Below the pieces are notes generated by a model. The model did not search any database and was not told the origin of the DNA. It saw only the letters and a list, made by a program, of their open reading frames with translations. From Lichenicola sp964249735 (GTDB lineage Bacteria; Pseudomonadota; Alphaproteobacteria; Acetobacterales; Acetobacteraceae), in contig CAXUDP010000008.1 in the NCBI GenBank assembly GCA_964249735.1, positions 1-64,000 of the forward strand: DNA of 64,000 bases, given 5' to 3'. Position 1 is the first letter of the stretch, and each line of letters starts with the position of its first letter. Below, piece after piece: positions 24,640-32,865 of this stretch. Both the position numbers and the translations under genes were made by a program.

Positions 24640-25929
24640 ATGTCCAACGTCACCGTGATCGGCGCCCAGTGGGGCGACGAGGGAAAGGGCAAGATCGTCG
24701 ACTGGCTGGCCAGCCGCGCCGAGATCGTGGTGCGGTTCCAGGGGGGCCATAACGCCGGGCACACCCTGGTGGTGGGCAACCAGACCTACAAGCTGAGCCT
24801 GCTGCCGAGCGGCTTGGTGCGCGGCAAGCTGGGCATCATCGGCAACGGCGTGGTGGTCGACCCCGAGGCGCTGCTGGGCGAGATCGATCGGGTGCGCGGG
24901 CAGGGGCTCGCCGTCGGCCCCGACACCCTGCGCATCTCCGAAGCCGCCACCCTGATCCTGCCGGTGCACGGCGCCCTCGACCGCGCCCGCGAGGCCGCCC
25001 GCGGCGAGCGCCGCATCGGCACCACCGGACGCGGCATCGGCCCTGCCTACGAGGACAAGGTGGCGCGCCGGGCGATCCGCCTGTGCGACCTGGCCGAGCC
25101 GGACACCCTGGACTGGAAGCTCGACGAGATCCTGCTGCACCACAACACCCTGCTGGCCGGCCTCGGCGCCGACACCTTCTCCAAGGACGCACTGCTCCAC
25201 TACCTCCTGGATCTGGCGCCCCGCCTGCTGCCCTACGTCGAGCCGGTCTGGGAGCGCCTGGACGAGGCCCGGCGGGCCGGCACCCGCGTCCTGTTCGAGG
25301 GCGCACAAGCAGTCATGCTCGACGTCGACCACGGCACCTACCCGTTCGTGACCAGCTCCAACACGGTCGCCGCCAACGCGGCCACAGGCAGCGGGGTGGG
25401 GCCGAACGCCGTCGGCTTCGTGCTTGGCATCGCCAAGGCCTATGCCACCCGAGTCGGCGCCGGCCCGTTCCCGAGCGAGCTGCACGACGAGACCGGCCAG
25501 CTGCTCGGCGCCCGCGGCCACGAGTTCGGCACCGTCACCGGCCGGCCGCGACGCTGCGGCTGGTTCGACGCGGTGCTGGTGCGACGCGCCGTGCGGGTCG
25601 GCGGCATCACCGGCCTCGCCCTGACCAAGCTCGACGTGCTGGACGGGCTTCCCGCCATCCGCATCTGCACCGGCTACCGCCTGGACGGGCAGCCGGTGCG
25701 CCATCTCCCCGCAGCTCCCGCGGCGCAGGCGCGTGTCGAGCCGGTCTACGAGACCCTGGACGGCTGGCAAGACAGCACCCGCGGCGCCCGGTCCTGGGGC
25801 GCGCTGCCGGCGGCTGCGATCAAGTACGTCCGGCGCATCGAGGAACTGGTCGAGGCGCCGGTGACGCTGCTGTCCACCAGCCCGGAGCGCGACGACACCA
25901 TCCTGATGCGCGATCCGTTCGAGAGCTGA
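24640..25929 (+). CDS. purA: Adenylosuccinate synthetase
   Basis: 429 residues. VIGAQWGDEGKGKIVDWLA (GTP P-loop), FQGGHNAGHTLVV, GIIGNGVVVDP, RIGTTGRGIGPAYEDK, LFEGAQAVMLDVDHGTYPFVTSSN and ATRVGAGPFPSEL are all PurA signatures. It forms adenylosuccinate from IMP and aspartate in AMP synthesis. ATG 24640. Last gene of the serC-hisZ-purA group; a membrane pseudokinase gene follows after about 80 bp. Confidence 0.97.
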   Translation: MSNVTVIGAQWGDEGKGKIVDWLASRAEIVVRFQGGHNAGHTLVVGNQTYKLSLLPSGLVRGKLGIIGNGVVVDPEALLGEIDRVRGQGLAVGPDTLRISEAATLILPVHGALDRAREAARGERRIGTTGRGIGPAYEDKVARRAIRLCDLAEPDTLDWKLDEILLHHNTLLAGLGADTFSKDALLHYLLDLAPRLLPYVEPVWERLDEARRAGTRVLFEGAQAVMLDVDHGTYPFVTSSNTVAANAATGSGVGPNAVGFVLGIAKAYATRVGAGPFPSELHDETGQLLGARGHEFGTVTGRPRRCGWFDAVLVRRAVRVGGITGLALTKLDVLDGLPAIRICTGYRLDGQPVRHLPAAPAAQARVEPVYETLDGWQDSTRGARSWGALPAAAIKYVRRIEELVEAPVTLLSTSPERDDTILMRDPFES

Positions 25930-26007
25930 GCCGGCGTCTCCTGCCTTAAGCCGGGCTTAACCCTACGCCCGCCATGATGCCGGTCCTGGGGCAGGTCGTG
26001 CGGGGCG

Positions 26008-28041
26008 ATGGGCGGAATGCGGGGACGACAGGAGGATTCGGGCGAAGGCGGCGCGATCATCATCGATCGCCGCTACCAGGTATTTCCCGGGACCTCGTGC
26101 GGCGAGTTCGCCGGACTGCCCGCCTTTGCGGTGGATCAGCGCACCCAGGGGGCCGACTCCGGTACGCGCGGCGGCGACCAGACCCTGCCATCGCTGGTCG
26201 CGGTCAAGACCCGTCGCGACGCGCCGCCACCGGCGAACCTGCCGTTGTTCCTCAACGCCTACAACACGGCGCTGCTGATGCCGGTCGCGCACGGCGCCGG
26301 AGGCGGCGACTACTGGATCGTCTGCGACGCGCCGCCGGGTCCGTCGCTGCGCGACAGCCTGACCGAGTCCGCCACCCCGCCGTCGGAAGCGGAGCTCGCC
26401 TCGGTCTATCTGCGTCCGCTGGCGTTGGCGCTGGGCCGCCTGCATGCGCTCGGGCTGGTACATCGCGGGGTTAGGCCGGCGAACCTGTACCGCTCGCTGG
26501 AAAGCGGCCGGATCCTGCTTGCACCCGCCTGCGTGATGCCGCCCGCCTTCGGGCAGCCCGCGATCTACGAACCGGCCTCGACCGGCATCTGCGCCCCTTC
26601 GGCGCGCGGCGCCGGACTGCCAGCGGACGACGTCTACGCGCTGGGAGCGGTGCTGCTGGAGCTGATGCTGGGCCATCCGCTGCTTCCCGATCTCGACGAC
26701 GAGCGGATCGTGCACCGCAAGCTCGAGCTCGGCAGCTTCCAGGCCCTGGCCGGCAACGAGCGGCTGCCTCCGGTACTGGTGTCGCTGCTCCGCTCCATGC
26801 TGTCGGACGACCCGACCGCGCGACCCAGCCTGGCAGCGCTTGCCGAGCACGGGATCGGCGCGGAACGTCCGAAGGCGCCACGCCCTGAGCCGCGTGCGCC
26901 GCGGCCGCTGATGGTTGGCAGGATCCCGGTCTCCACCGCACGCTCGCTGGCGCTGGCCTTCGCCCGTCAGCCGATAGAGGCGCAGGTGCTGCTCCGCAGC
27001 GGCACGGTGGAGCAGTGGCTGCGTCGCGCGCTCGACCTTCCGCTGCTGGCCGCCCGCGTCACCGAGGCGCTCAGGGGTGCCACCGACCGCAACGCCGACG
27101 GTGCCGAGCAGATGGTGCTGATGCAGACGGTGGCGCTGCTCGATCCGCTGGCGCCGATGTTCTGGAGCGGCCGCTGGTTCTGGCCCGATGCCATCCCCGC
27201 GATGCTGGCGATGCAGCTCATCACCGGGACGGCCGACAACTTCATCGGCGAGGTGATCCGGCACGCCGCCCTGCGCCGCTGGGCGCTGCTGACCGGGCGC
27301 AGCGGGCTGCAGGTGTCCGAGGAGCTGGAACGCCGCAACGCCCGCGCGTCCCGGCTTCCGGTTCCGGCCCTGCGCATGCCGATGCTGGCCTACAGCCTGA
27401 ACCCGTTCCTGGCCTGCAGCTCGGCCGCGCTCGGCGGGGCCTGCGTGCTGCGCTCCGACCAGCTGGTGACGGCGCTAGAGACCATGGCCAAAGGCAAGGC
27501 GCCGGCCGCGCGCCTGCTCGACACCCAGATGCTGGCGCTGCTGGCGGCGCGATCGGACACGCCGAACAACGGCAACGAGCTGACGGTGCCGTCGGACGCG
27601 GACGAGCGCCTGCTCGACCTGCAGGGGCTGGCGCAGGCGCAGCTGCAGAGCCGGAGCCGGATCCCGGGCGAGCCGGCGCCGGAACCGCTGGCCCTGCCCA
27701 AGCTGGCGGCCAGCCTGCTTCCGGTGACCCGCGAACGGCTGAACAACTGGCCGGGCAAGGGCCGTCGGATGCGCCGCCTGGAGCGGCTGGAGAAGGCGGC
27801 GGAGGCAGGCGACCTAGTCGAGATGCTGGAACTGAGCTGTCGCGACGCCGACTGGGCGGAGGACGAGGCGGCGCTGAACGCGGCGCGTGCCGAAGCGGAC
27901 GGTCTCAGGGCGGCGCACCAGGACTCGCTCGACAACGCGCCGCAGCGCGCCCGTCAGGCACGGATGGCCGGGCGCGAGGTCGGCGTGATGGCAGGCGTGG
28001 TCGGCCTGCTCGGCGCGGTGCTGGTCGGGGTGCTGTCCTGA
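26008..28041 (+). CDS. Tail-anchored protein-kinase-fold protein, probable pseudokinase
   Basis: 677 residues. Residues ~20-290 follow the Ser/Thr kinase fold: SLVAVKTRRD (beta-3 Lys), YLRPLALALGRLHALGLVHRGVRPANLYRS (catalytic loop), DDVYALGAVLLELMLGHPLLPDL (subdomain IX) and LLRSMLSDDPTARPSLAALAEH. The catalytic Asp of HRD is Gly (HRG), no glycine loop is visible, and no DFG is found where expected (RILLAPACVM). Phosphotransfer is therefore unlikely. Residues ~300-650 are helical and unrecognised. The last ~20 residues (GVMAGVVGLLGAVLVGVLS) form a C-terminal membrane anchor. The stop overlaps the next ATG (TGATG), so the two are coupled. Confidence 0.75.
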   Translation: MGGMRGRQEDSGEGGAIIIDRRYQVFPGTSCGEFAGLPAFAVDQRTQGADSGTRGGDQTLPSLVAVKTRRDAPPPANLPLFLNAYNTALLMPVAHGAGGGDYWIVCDAPPGPSLRDSLTESATPPSEAELASVYLRPLALALGRLHALGLVHRGVRPANLYRSLESGRILLAPACVMPPAFGQPAIYEPASTGICAPSARGAGLPADDVYALGAVLLELMLGHPLLPDLDDERIVHRKLELGSFQALAGNERLPPVLVSLLRSMLSDDPTARPSLAALAEHGIGAERPKAPRPEPRAPRPLMVGRIPVSTARSLALAFARQPIEAQVLLRSGTVEQWLRRALDLPLLAARVTEALRGATDRNADGAEQMVLMQTVALLDPLAPMFWSGRWFWPDAIPAMLAMQLITGTADNFIGEVIRHAALRRWALLTGRSGLQVSEELERRNARASRLPVPALRMPMLAYSLNPFLACSSAALGGACVLRSDQLVTALETMAKGKAPAARLLDTQMLALLAARSDTPNNGNELTVPSDADERLLDLQGLAQAQLQSRSRIPGEPAPEPLALPKLAASLLPVTRERLNNWPGKGRRMRRLERLEKAAEAGDLVEMLELSCRDADWAEDEAALNAARAEADGLRAAHQDSLDNAPQRARQARMAGREVGVMAGVVGLLGAVLVGVLS

Positions 28042-28535
28042 TGGCAGGCAGCGCAACGGCAAAGAAGGCGAGGCCGCAGCCCTCGGTGGGGCGGCAGAAC
28101 GCCCTGCTCTGGTGGGGCGGCCTCGGCTGCGGTGCGATCGTGGTGCTGTCGCCAGGCACGGCGGTGCTGCTGTCGTCGCTGCTGGTACCGGTCCTGCTCC
28201 TGGCGCTGCTGCCGGAGGAGGGACGAGGCGGGCGGATCATCCGAGCGGGGGTGCTGTTCGGGCTGGCGGGCAGCATCCATCCACTGCGCGCCCTGTGGGA
28301 GAGCGGCGGCTCGATCAACGTTTCGGTGGTGCTGATCCGCCAGCCGACCATGCTGCTCACGGCTTGGACGGCTATCGCAGCGAGCTGGTTCGCCAGCGAG
28401 GCCGCCTACATGGTGCTGCGCCTCGCCGCGGATCTGGCGGCGGCTTCACAGAGGCGTTCCCTGATGACGGCAATCGCCAGCCTGGAAGAGGAATGGGGAT
28501 CGTTGACACCGCCGGCACGGGCAAAGCGACCCTGA
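28041..28535 (+). CDS. Membrane protein coupled to the pseudokinase gene
   Basis: 164 residues. Two or three hydrophobic helices (LLWWGGLGCGAIVVLSPGTAVLLSSLLVPVLLLALLP; a stretch around AGVLFGLAGSIHPLRALW; TMLLTAWTAIAASWFASEAAYMVLRLAADLA) are followed by a short cytoplasmic tail. No family recognised. Its ATG overlaps the stop of the kinase-fold gene by one base, which argues for a joint product, perhaps a membrane complex. Convergent with rpoH. Confidence 0.7.
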   Translation: MAGSATAKKARPQPSVGRQNALLWWGGLGCGAIVVLSPGTAVLLSSLLVPVLLLALLPEEGRGGRIIRAGVLFGLAGSIHPLRALWESGGSINVSVVLIRQPTMLLTAWTAIAASWFASEAAYMVLRLAADLAAASQRRSLMTAIASLEEEWGSLTPPARAKRP

Positions 28536-28585
28536 CGGCGGCATGGGAACCGGACGGCCTGGGCCGCCACGGTTTCCTTGTCGCG

Positions 28586-29473
28586 TCAGGCTGCCTGGTC
28601 GGCCAGGCGACGGGTGGTCACCTGGGCCTTCATCGCCTTCTGCACCTTCTCGAAGGCACGGACCTCGATCTGGCGCACCCGCTCACGCGAGATGCCGTAG
28701 TGCTGGGAGAGGTCCTCCAGCGTCGACGGCTCCTCGTTCAAGCGGCGCTCGACGAAGATGTGCCGCTCGCGGTCGTTCAGCGTGCGCAACGCATCGCCCA
28801 GTAACGCCTTGCGACCACTGTACTCCTCGCTTTCCGCCAGGGTCTGCTCCTGGGTCTCGGCGTCGTCGACCAGCCAGTCCTGCCACTCCCCCTCGCTGTC
28901 GGCGCGGACCGGAGCATTCAGGCTGTGGTCGGGAGCCGCCAGCCGGCGGTTCATGTTGACCACGTCCTGCTGGGACACGCCCAGGGTGGTGGCGATGTGG
29001 TCCACCTGTTCCGGCTGCAGGTCACCGTCCTCGATCGCCTGCATCTGCCCCTTGAGGCGGCGCAGATTGAAGAACAGCTTCTTCTGCGCGGCCGTGGTGC
29101 CCATCTTCACCAGCGACCAGCTGTGCAGGATGTATTCCTGGATCGCAGCGCGGATCCACCACATCGCATAGGTCGCCAGCCGGAAGCCGCGATCCGGATC
29201 GAACCGCTTCACCGCCTGCATCATGCCGACATTGCCCTCGCTGATCAGCTCGCTGATCGGCAGGCCGTAGCCGCGATAGCCCATGGCGATCTTGGCAACC
29301 AGGCGCAGGTGCGAGGTGACCAGCTTGTGCGCGGCAGCTGAGTCCTCGGTATCGCGCCAGCGCTTGGACAGCGCCAGCTCCTCCTCGGGTGCCAGCATCG
29401 GGAACTTGCGGATATCCTGAAGGTAGCGCGAAAGGTTGCCTTCGGGACTGACATTGATAATAGCGGATACCAT
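28586..29473 (-). CDS. rpoH: RNA polymerase heat-shock sigma factor (sigma-32)
   Basis: 295 residues. Region 1.2 (NLSRYLQDIRKFPMLAPEEELALSKRW), region 2 (SHLRLVAKIAMGYRGYGLPISELISEGNVGMMQAVKRFDPDRGFRLATYAMWWIRAAIQEYIL), the RpoH box region (KLFFNLRRLKGQMQ) and region 4 (LNDRERHIFVERRL ... GISRERVRQIEVRAFEKVQKAM) are complete. It directs heat-shock transcription. ATG 29473 is preceded by GGAG. The ~270-bp upstream region holds a strong promoter candidate and a long leader, which would fit temperature control of translation as known in other proteobacteria, though no thermometer structure was worked out. Confidence 0.96.
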   Translation of the reverse strand: MVSAIINVSPEGNLSRYLQDIRKFPMLAPEEELALSKRWRDTEDSAAAHKLVTSHLRLVAKIAMGYRGYGLPISELISEGNVGMMQAVKRFDPDRGFRLATYAMWWIRAAIQEYILHSWSLVKMGTTAAQKKLFFNLRRLKGQMQAIEDGDLQPEQVDHIATTLGVSQQDVVNMNRRLAAPDHSLNAPVRADSEGEWQDWLVDDAETQEQTLAESEEYSGRKALLGDALRTLNDRERHIFVERRLNEEPSTLEDLSQHYGISRERVRQIEVRAFEKVQKAMKAQVTTRRLADQAA

Positions 29474-29667
29474 CGAACGGCTCCTTTCGCCTGATCGGCT
29501 GCGGGATCTCGACTGTCCATACGGCACAGCCGGAGCACGGTTTCGCAGGCCGTCAGCATGGGCGCGGGTAAGGACTTCACGTCCCTGAGACCCTCCCCGT
29601 TCAAACCGGCGGAGCAGCTTCAGGACGTCCAGGCCGGCGGGCGCGCCCGCTCGTCGGAATGACGCTG

Positions 29668-29696
29668 AAGTAACAGGACCGGGCAGGTCCTGTCAA
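29668..29696 (-). promoter_or_regulatory. Candidate rpoH promoter with an internal inverted repeat
   Basis: On the minus strand TTGACA (29691-29696), a 17-bp spacer and TTACTT (29668-29673). A perfect 7-bp inverted repeat, CAGGACC-5-GGTCCTG (29674-29692), fills the spacer and overlaps the -35. It has no following T-run, so an operator is more likely than a terminator of rluD. The predicted leader to the rpoH ATG is about 190 nt. Confidence 0.5.
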
Positions 29697-29745
29697 GGAA
29701 ACACCTGCCTCGGGTGGCTGAACCTTTCTTCATGTTCGTCGGGGC

Positions 29746-30735
29746 TTAGCCGTCGAACAGGGTGGCCCGCAGCGTGTGGAAGTCGTCCGGCGGGGCGGTC
29801 TCGAAGCGCATGGCCTGCCCGGTCGCCGGATGACGGAAACCGAGCACGGCGGCGTGCAGCGCCTGCCTCGGGAAGTCCAGCGCCGCCCGTCGAGACGTGT
29901 CGGGCAGCAGGCGCGCCGCGGCCGGGATGCGGCGCAGATAGACCGGATCGCCCAGCAGCGGGTGGCCTGCCTGGGCGAAATGCACCCGGATCTGGTGGGT
30001 GCGACCAGTCGCCAGCCGGCATTCCATCAGGCTGACCGCGCCTCCAGCGGTCTGCAGCGTCCGGTAGTGGGTCAGGGCGGTCTTGCCGCCACGGGCCACC
30101 ACCGCCATGCGCTTGCGGTCGCGCGGGTCGCGGCCGACGGCGCCCTCCAGCATTCCCTGCGGCGGGCTCGGCAGGCCCCAGCACAAGGCCAGATAGCTGC
30201 GCTCGATGTCCCGCTCGGCGAAGGCCCCGGACAGGGCGGCAAGGGCCTGCTCGGTCTTTGCCACCACCATCACGCCGGAAGTGTCCTTGTCGAGCCGGTG
30301 CACGATTCCCGGACGCCGCTCGCCGCCGATCCCGGGCAGGTCGTCGCCGCAATGCGCGAGCAGGGCGTTGACCAGGGTGCCGTCCTCGTTGCCGGGCGCC
30401 GGGTGCACCACCAGGCCGGCCGGCTTGTCGAGCACCAGCAGGCTGCCGTCCTCGTGCAGGATGCGGAACGGGATCGGCTGCGCGGCCGGACGCGCCGCGA
30501 CCGGCGCCGGCGGGACCAGCTCGAAGCGCATGCCCGGACGCACCGGCTCGGCCGGCGCACGCACCGGCACACCGTCGCGCCGGACGTGGCCCGCCTCCAT
30601 CAGCCCCTTGACCCGCGAGCGCGACAGGCTAGGGGAGGCGTCGGCGAGGAACCGGTCGGTGCGCAGGCCGTCATGCGCGGGACCCGCGACCAGCAGCAGC
30701 GGCACGTCCGCCGGCAGGGTGGCAGGCTCCGTCAT
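29746..30735 (-). CDS. rluD: RluA/RluD-family 23S rRNA pseudouridine synthase
   Basis: 329 residues. An S4-type N-terminal domain (GLRTDRFLADASPSLSRSRVKGLMEAGHVRRDG) is followed by the catalytic domain with LHEDGSLLVLDKPAGLVVHPAPG, the catalytic Asp in GIVHRLDKDTSGVMVVAK, and TGRTHQIRVHFAQAGHPLLGDPVY. It isomerises uridines of 23S rRNA helix 69 if it is RluD proper; other RluA-family targets are possible. The rluD-rpoH order with a small membrane protein divergent from rluD is common in alphaproteobacteria. Confidence 0.9.
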   Translation of the reverse strand: MTEPATLPADVPLLLVAGPAHDGLRTDRFLADASPSLSRSRVKGLMEAGHVRRDGVPVRAPAEPVRPGMRFELVPPAPVAARPAAQPIPFRILHEDGSLLVLDKPAGLVVHPAPGNEDGTLVNALLAHCGDDLPGIGGERRPGIVHRLDKDTSGVMVVAKTEQALAALSGAFAERDIERSYLALCWGLPSPPQGMLEGAVGRDPRDRKRMAVVARGGKTALTHYRTLQTAGGAVSLMECRLATGRTHQIRVHFAQAGHPLLGDPVYLRRIPAAARLLPDTSRRAALDFPRQALHAAVLGFRHPATGQAMRFETAPPDDFHTLRATLFDG

Positions 30736-30770
30736 GGCGCCGGTGTAGACGCAAACGGAGGGGGCGGGAA

Positions 30771-31073
30771 ATGGGCGCGAGTCAGACGCGGGCGCTGCTG
30801 GCGCTGGTGATCGTCATGGGGGTGCTGATCCTCACAGGCACCGCCGGCCTGATCGCCGTGGTGGTGCACCGGCTGTCGCAGCCGCGGGCCATCGCAACCG
30901 CGGCGATCCCTGCCGTGCTGCCGCAGGAGCCGGAGGGCACCCGGATCACCACGCTGACGCGCCAGTCCGACACGGTGCTGGCGATCGCCCTGACCGGCGG
31001 CGGCCCGGACCGGGTCCTCCTGTGGGACCTCGCCGCTGGGCGTGCCGTCGCCGAGATCCGCCTCGGCCGCTGA
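30771..31073 (+). CDS. Small single-pass membrane protein (DUF6476-like)
   Basis: 100 residues. The N-terminal helix ALLALVIVMGVLILTGTAGLIAVVVHRL anchors it in the membrane, followed by a short periplasmic beta-rich domain ending LLWDLAAGRAVAEIRL. Size, topology and position beside rluD fit the alphaproteobacterial DUF6476 proteins. Function unknown. It is divergent from rluD with only 35 bp between the two start codons. Confidence 0.7.
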   Translation: MGASQTRALLALVIVMGVLILTGTAGLIAVVVHRLSQPRAIATAAIPAVLPQEPEGTRITTLTRQSDTVLAIALTGGGPDRVLLWDLAAGRAVAEIRLGR

Positions 31074-31175
31074 ACCTGGAACGTTGCGTCCTCGCGAGTG
31101 GCTGTGTTCCGCAGGGCACGACGTCCGACCAGATCGGCTTCACCGAGGCGGCTACTTAGCAGCGCAACCGCGACG

Positions 31176-31277
31176 CACGATGTCGGATCAAGCGTGCTGC
31201 AGAGCGAGACCGTGATGTGCATCATCGACCAGAACGGCAAGCTGCCGCTCGGAAGCAACGTACCCACATCCACATGA
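31176..31277 (+). pseudogene. Possible IS110-type transposase N-terminal fragment
   Basis: A 33-codon frame without a start codon reads HDVGSSVLQSETVMCIIDQ then NGKLPLG, ending at TGA 31275. The pattern matches the RNase-H-like N-terminus of IS110 transposases (xVGLDVS....T.VCIID..GK), with the first catalytic Asp replaced. No continuation was found in other frames and no terminal repeats are visible. It looks like a scrap left by an old insertion, but the match is by eye and short. The surrounding 31074-31370 holds nothing else. Confidence 0.35.
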
Positions 31278-31370
31278 TGCTCGAAAGCCTAGGAGATAAC
31301 CATACGGACGCCTTGCCTTCCGAGACCCTCGTCCTCCTGCCTACAACCGGACTGGCATCGTCGGAACGAC

Positions 31371-31913
31371 ATGATGAACCCCGAAATCCTTCGATGTGCC
31401 CGGGTACCGCCTGAGCTGCCGTCACCCTGGAAGGCCGCGCCGGTGTTTCATGTGGGCGGTCTTATGCATGTCGGCTTCGCGCCACGCCGGGACCTGCTGC
31501 TTGTCGTGGGCATGAACGGTTTTGGCCTCTTCGATACCGCAAACGGAACACGCATCGCGCGAGACGACGGCTTGTCTGCGACGCCTAAGCAGGCACGGTC
31601 CCTGACCGCTTCAGGCTTCGACATCCTTGAGGGAGAACTCATCGCCGTGGCCGGCATCTGGGGTGGGGGGCTGAAGCGCAACGCTCCCGACGGATGCTAC
31701 CTGAGCCGTCAGGCTCCCAACTGGCCACACGAACGCGTCATCCTCGAAACACCTGACGGCTCTCGAGGCGGTCTCGGCCGGTCCCATACACTTGTCGCCG
31801 ACGACCTCGTTTGTGAGTTGCAGGCTTATGGTTTCTCCGACACCGGCCGAAGCTTCGTCATAGCGACCTCGTGTGACTTGCGAATCTTCATGCGAGACGC
31901 TTCTGCAGCATAA
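31371..31913 (+). CDS. Hypothetical protein
   Basis: 180 residues, not recognised. The middle is beta-rich with repeats of the sort seen in beta-propeller blades (MHVGFAPRRDLLLVVGMNGFGLFDTANGTRIARDDG and GFSDTGRSFVIATSCDLRIFMRD), but too short for a full propeller. No signal peptide or membrane segment. GC content is visibly lower than that of surrounding genes, and an IS110-like scrap lies just upstream, so recent acquisition is plausible. ATG 31371 or the adjacent 31374 may be the start. Confidence 0.5.
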   Translation: MMNPEILRCARVPPELPSPWKAAPVFHVGGLMHVGFAPRRDLLLVVGMNGFGLFDTANGTRIARDDGLSATPKQARSLTASGFDILEGELIAVAGIWGGGLKRNAPDGCYLSRQAPNWPHERVILETPDGSRGGLGRSHTLVADDLVCELQAYGFSDTGRSFVIATSCDLRIFMRDASAA

Positions 31914-32091
31914 GGCGACGACAGGTCAGGGTCATGAAGCCGGACCGGTAGCTGTGCAGCGTTGGCCCTATGCGCCGTTTCCGCCTGCCCAGTCTCACCG
32001 CCGGAAGGCCGCTCCGGCTCCCGAAGGACACGCCGGCCGTGCCGCGCGACCGCGTTACGCCCACTCGGCGCACCCCAGCCCGGACGGACCC

Positions 32092-32865
32092 TCAGCTGCC
32101 GCTGAACCAGTTGTAGCCCTGGTCTTCCCAGTAGCCGCCCGAATAAGTGTTGGTGACGAACACCGCGGCGATGAACTTGGGGTTCTTGAAGCCGAGCTTG
32201 GTCGGGATTCGCAGCCGCATCGGGTAGCCGAACTCGGTTGGCAGCGGCTTGTTCTCGAAGTCGAGCGCCATGATGGTCTGCGGATGCAGCGCGGTCTGCA
32301 TGTCGATCGAGGAATAATAGCGGTCGGCGCACTTGAAGCCGACATAGCGCGCGGTGGTGTCGGCGCCGATCCGGTGCAGGAACTCGCCGAACGGGGCGCC
32401 GCTCCATTGGCCGATAGCACTCCATCCCTCGACGCAGATCAGCCGGGTGATCTGGCTCCGCTGTGGCAGGGCGCGCAGGCGCTTCACCGTCCAGGGCGTC
32501 TTGTCGGATACCAGCCCGGACACTTCGAGCTTCCAGTCGTCCTCGTCGAGATCCGGAGCATTGTCGATCGGATAAAAGGCGTTGAACGGGAACGGGCGGG
32601 TGATTCGGCTGGCGGCGTAGGTGGGGGCGAGGCGGGTCCGGTTGAACAGCAGCGCCTGCACCCGGTCGTTGAAACGCGACATCGCCAGCAACACCCGGTC
32701 CACCGCGTCGCCGTCGGCCAGGTTGCAGCCCGAGAGCATCGTCAGTGCGCCGAGCGACAGGCCCTGGCGGAGCAGCATGCGTCGGCTGACCCCGTCCAGA
32801 CGCGGTTGCAGCGCCTCCAGCAGGGCGCGGCGCTCGGCGCGCGCGTCCGGCGTGCGGTCGCTCAC
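32092..32865 (-). CDS. Molybdopterin-dependent oxidoreductase, sulfite-oxidase/MsrP fold
   Basis: 257 residues. An arginine-rich N-terminus (SRRMLLRQGLSLGALTMLSGC) looks like a Tat signal ending in a lipobox-like Cys. The sulfite-oxidase-fold core follows: DWKLEVSGLVSDKTPWTVKRLRALPQRSQITRLICVEGWSAIGQWSGAPFGEFL, with the Mo-ligating Cys in LICVEGW, and later ALDFENKPLPTEFGYPMRLRIPTKLGFKNPKFI. Periplasmic. GTG 32865 overlaps the stop of the upstream cytochrome b gene (GTGA), which is the likely electron donor or acceptor. The substrate could be sulfite, methionine sulfoxide or another small oxide. Confidence 0.85.
   Translation of the reverse strand: MSDRTPDARAERRALLEALQPRLDGVSRRMLLRQGLSLGALTMLSGCNLADGDAVDRVLLAMSRFNDRVQALLFNRTRLAPTYAASRITRPFPFNAFYPIDNAPDLDEDDWKLEVSGLVSDKTPWTVKRLRALPQRSQITRLICVEGWSAIGQWSGAPFGEFLHRIGADTTARYVGFKCADRYYSSIDMQTALHPQTIMALDFENKPLPTEFGYPMRLRIPTKLGFKNPKFIAAVFVTNTYSGGYWEDQGYNWFSGS

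Noticed and set aside
23067..24779. A 570-residue minus-strand frame opposite hisZ.
   Set aside because: Shadow of hisZ and purA coding; no domain and biased composition.
29674..29692. Rho-independent terminator of rluD.
   Set aside because: The inverted repeat has no following T-run on either strand and sits inside a good promoter spacer.
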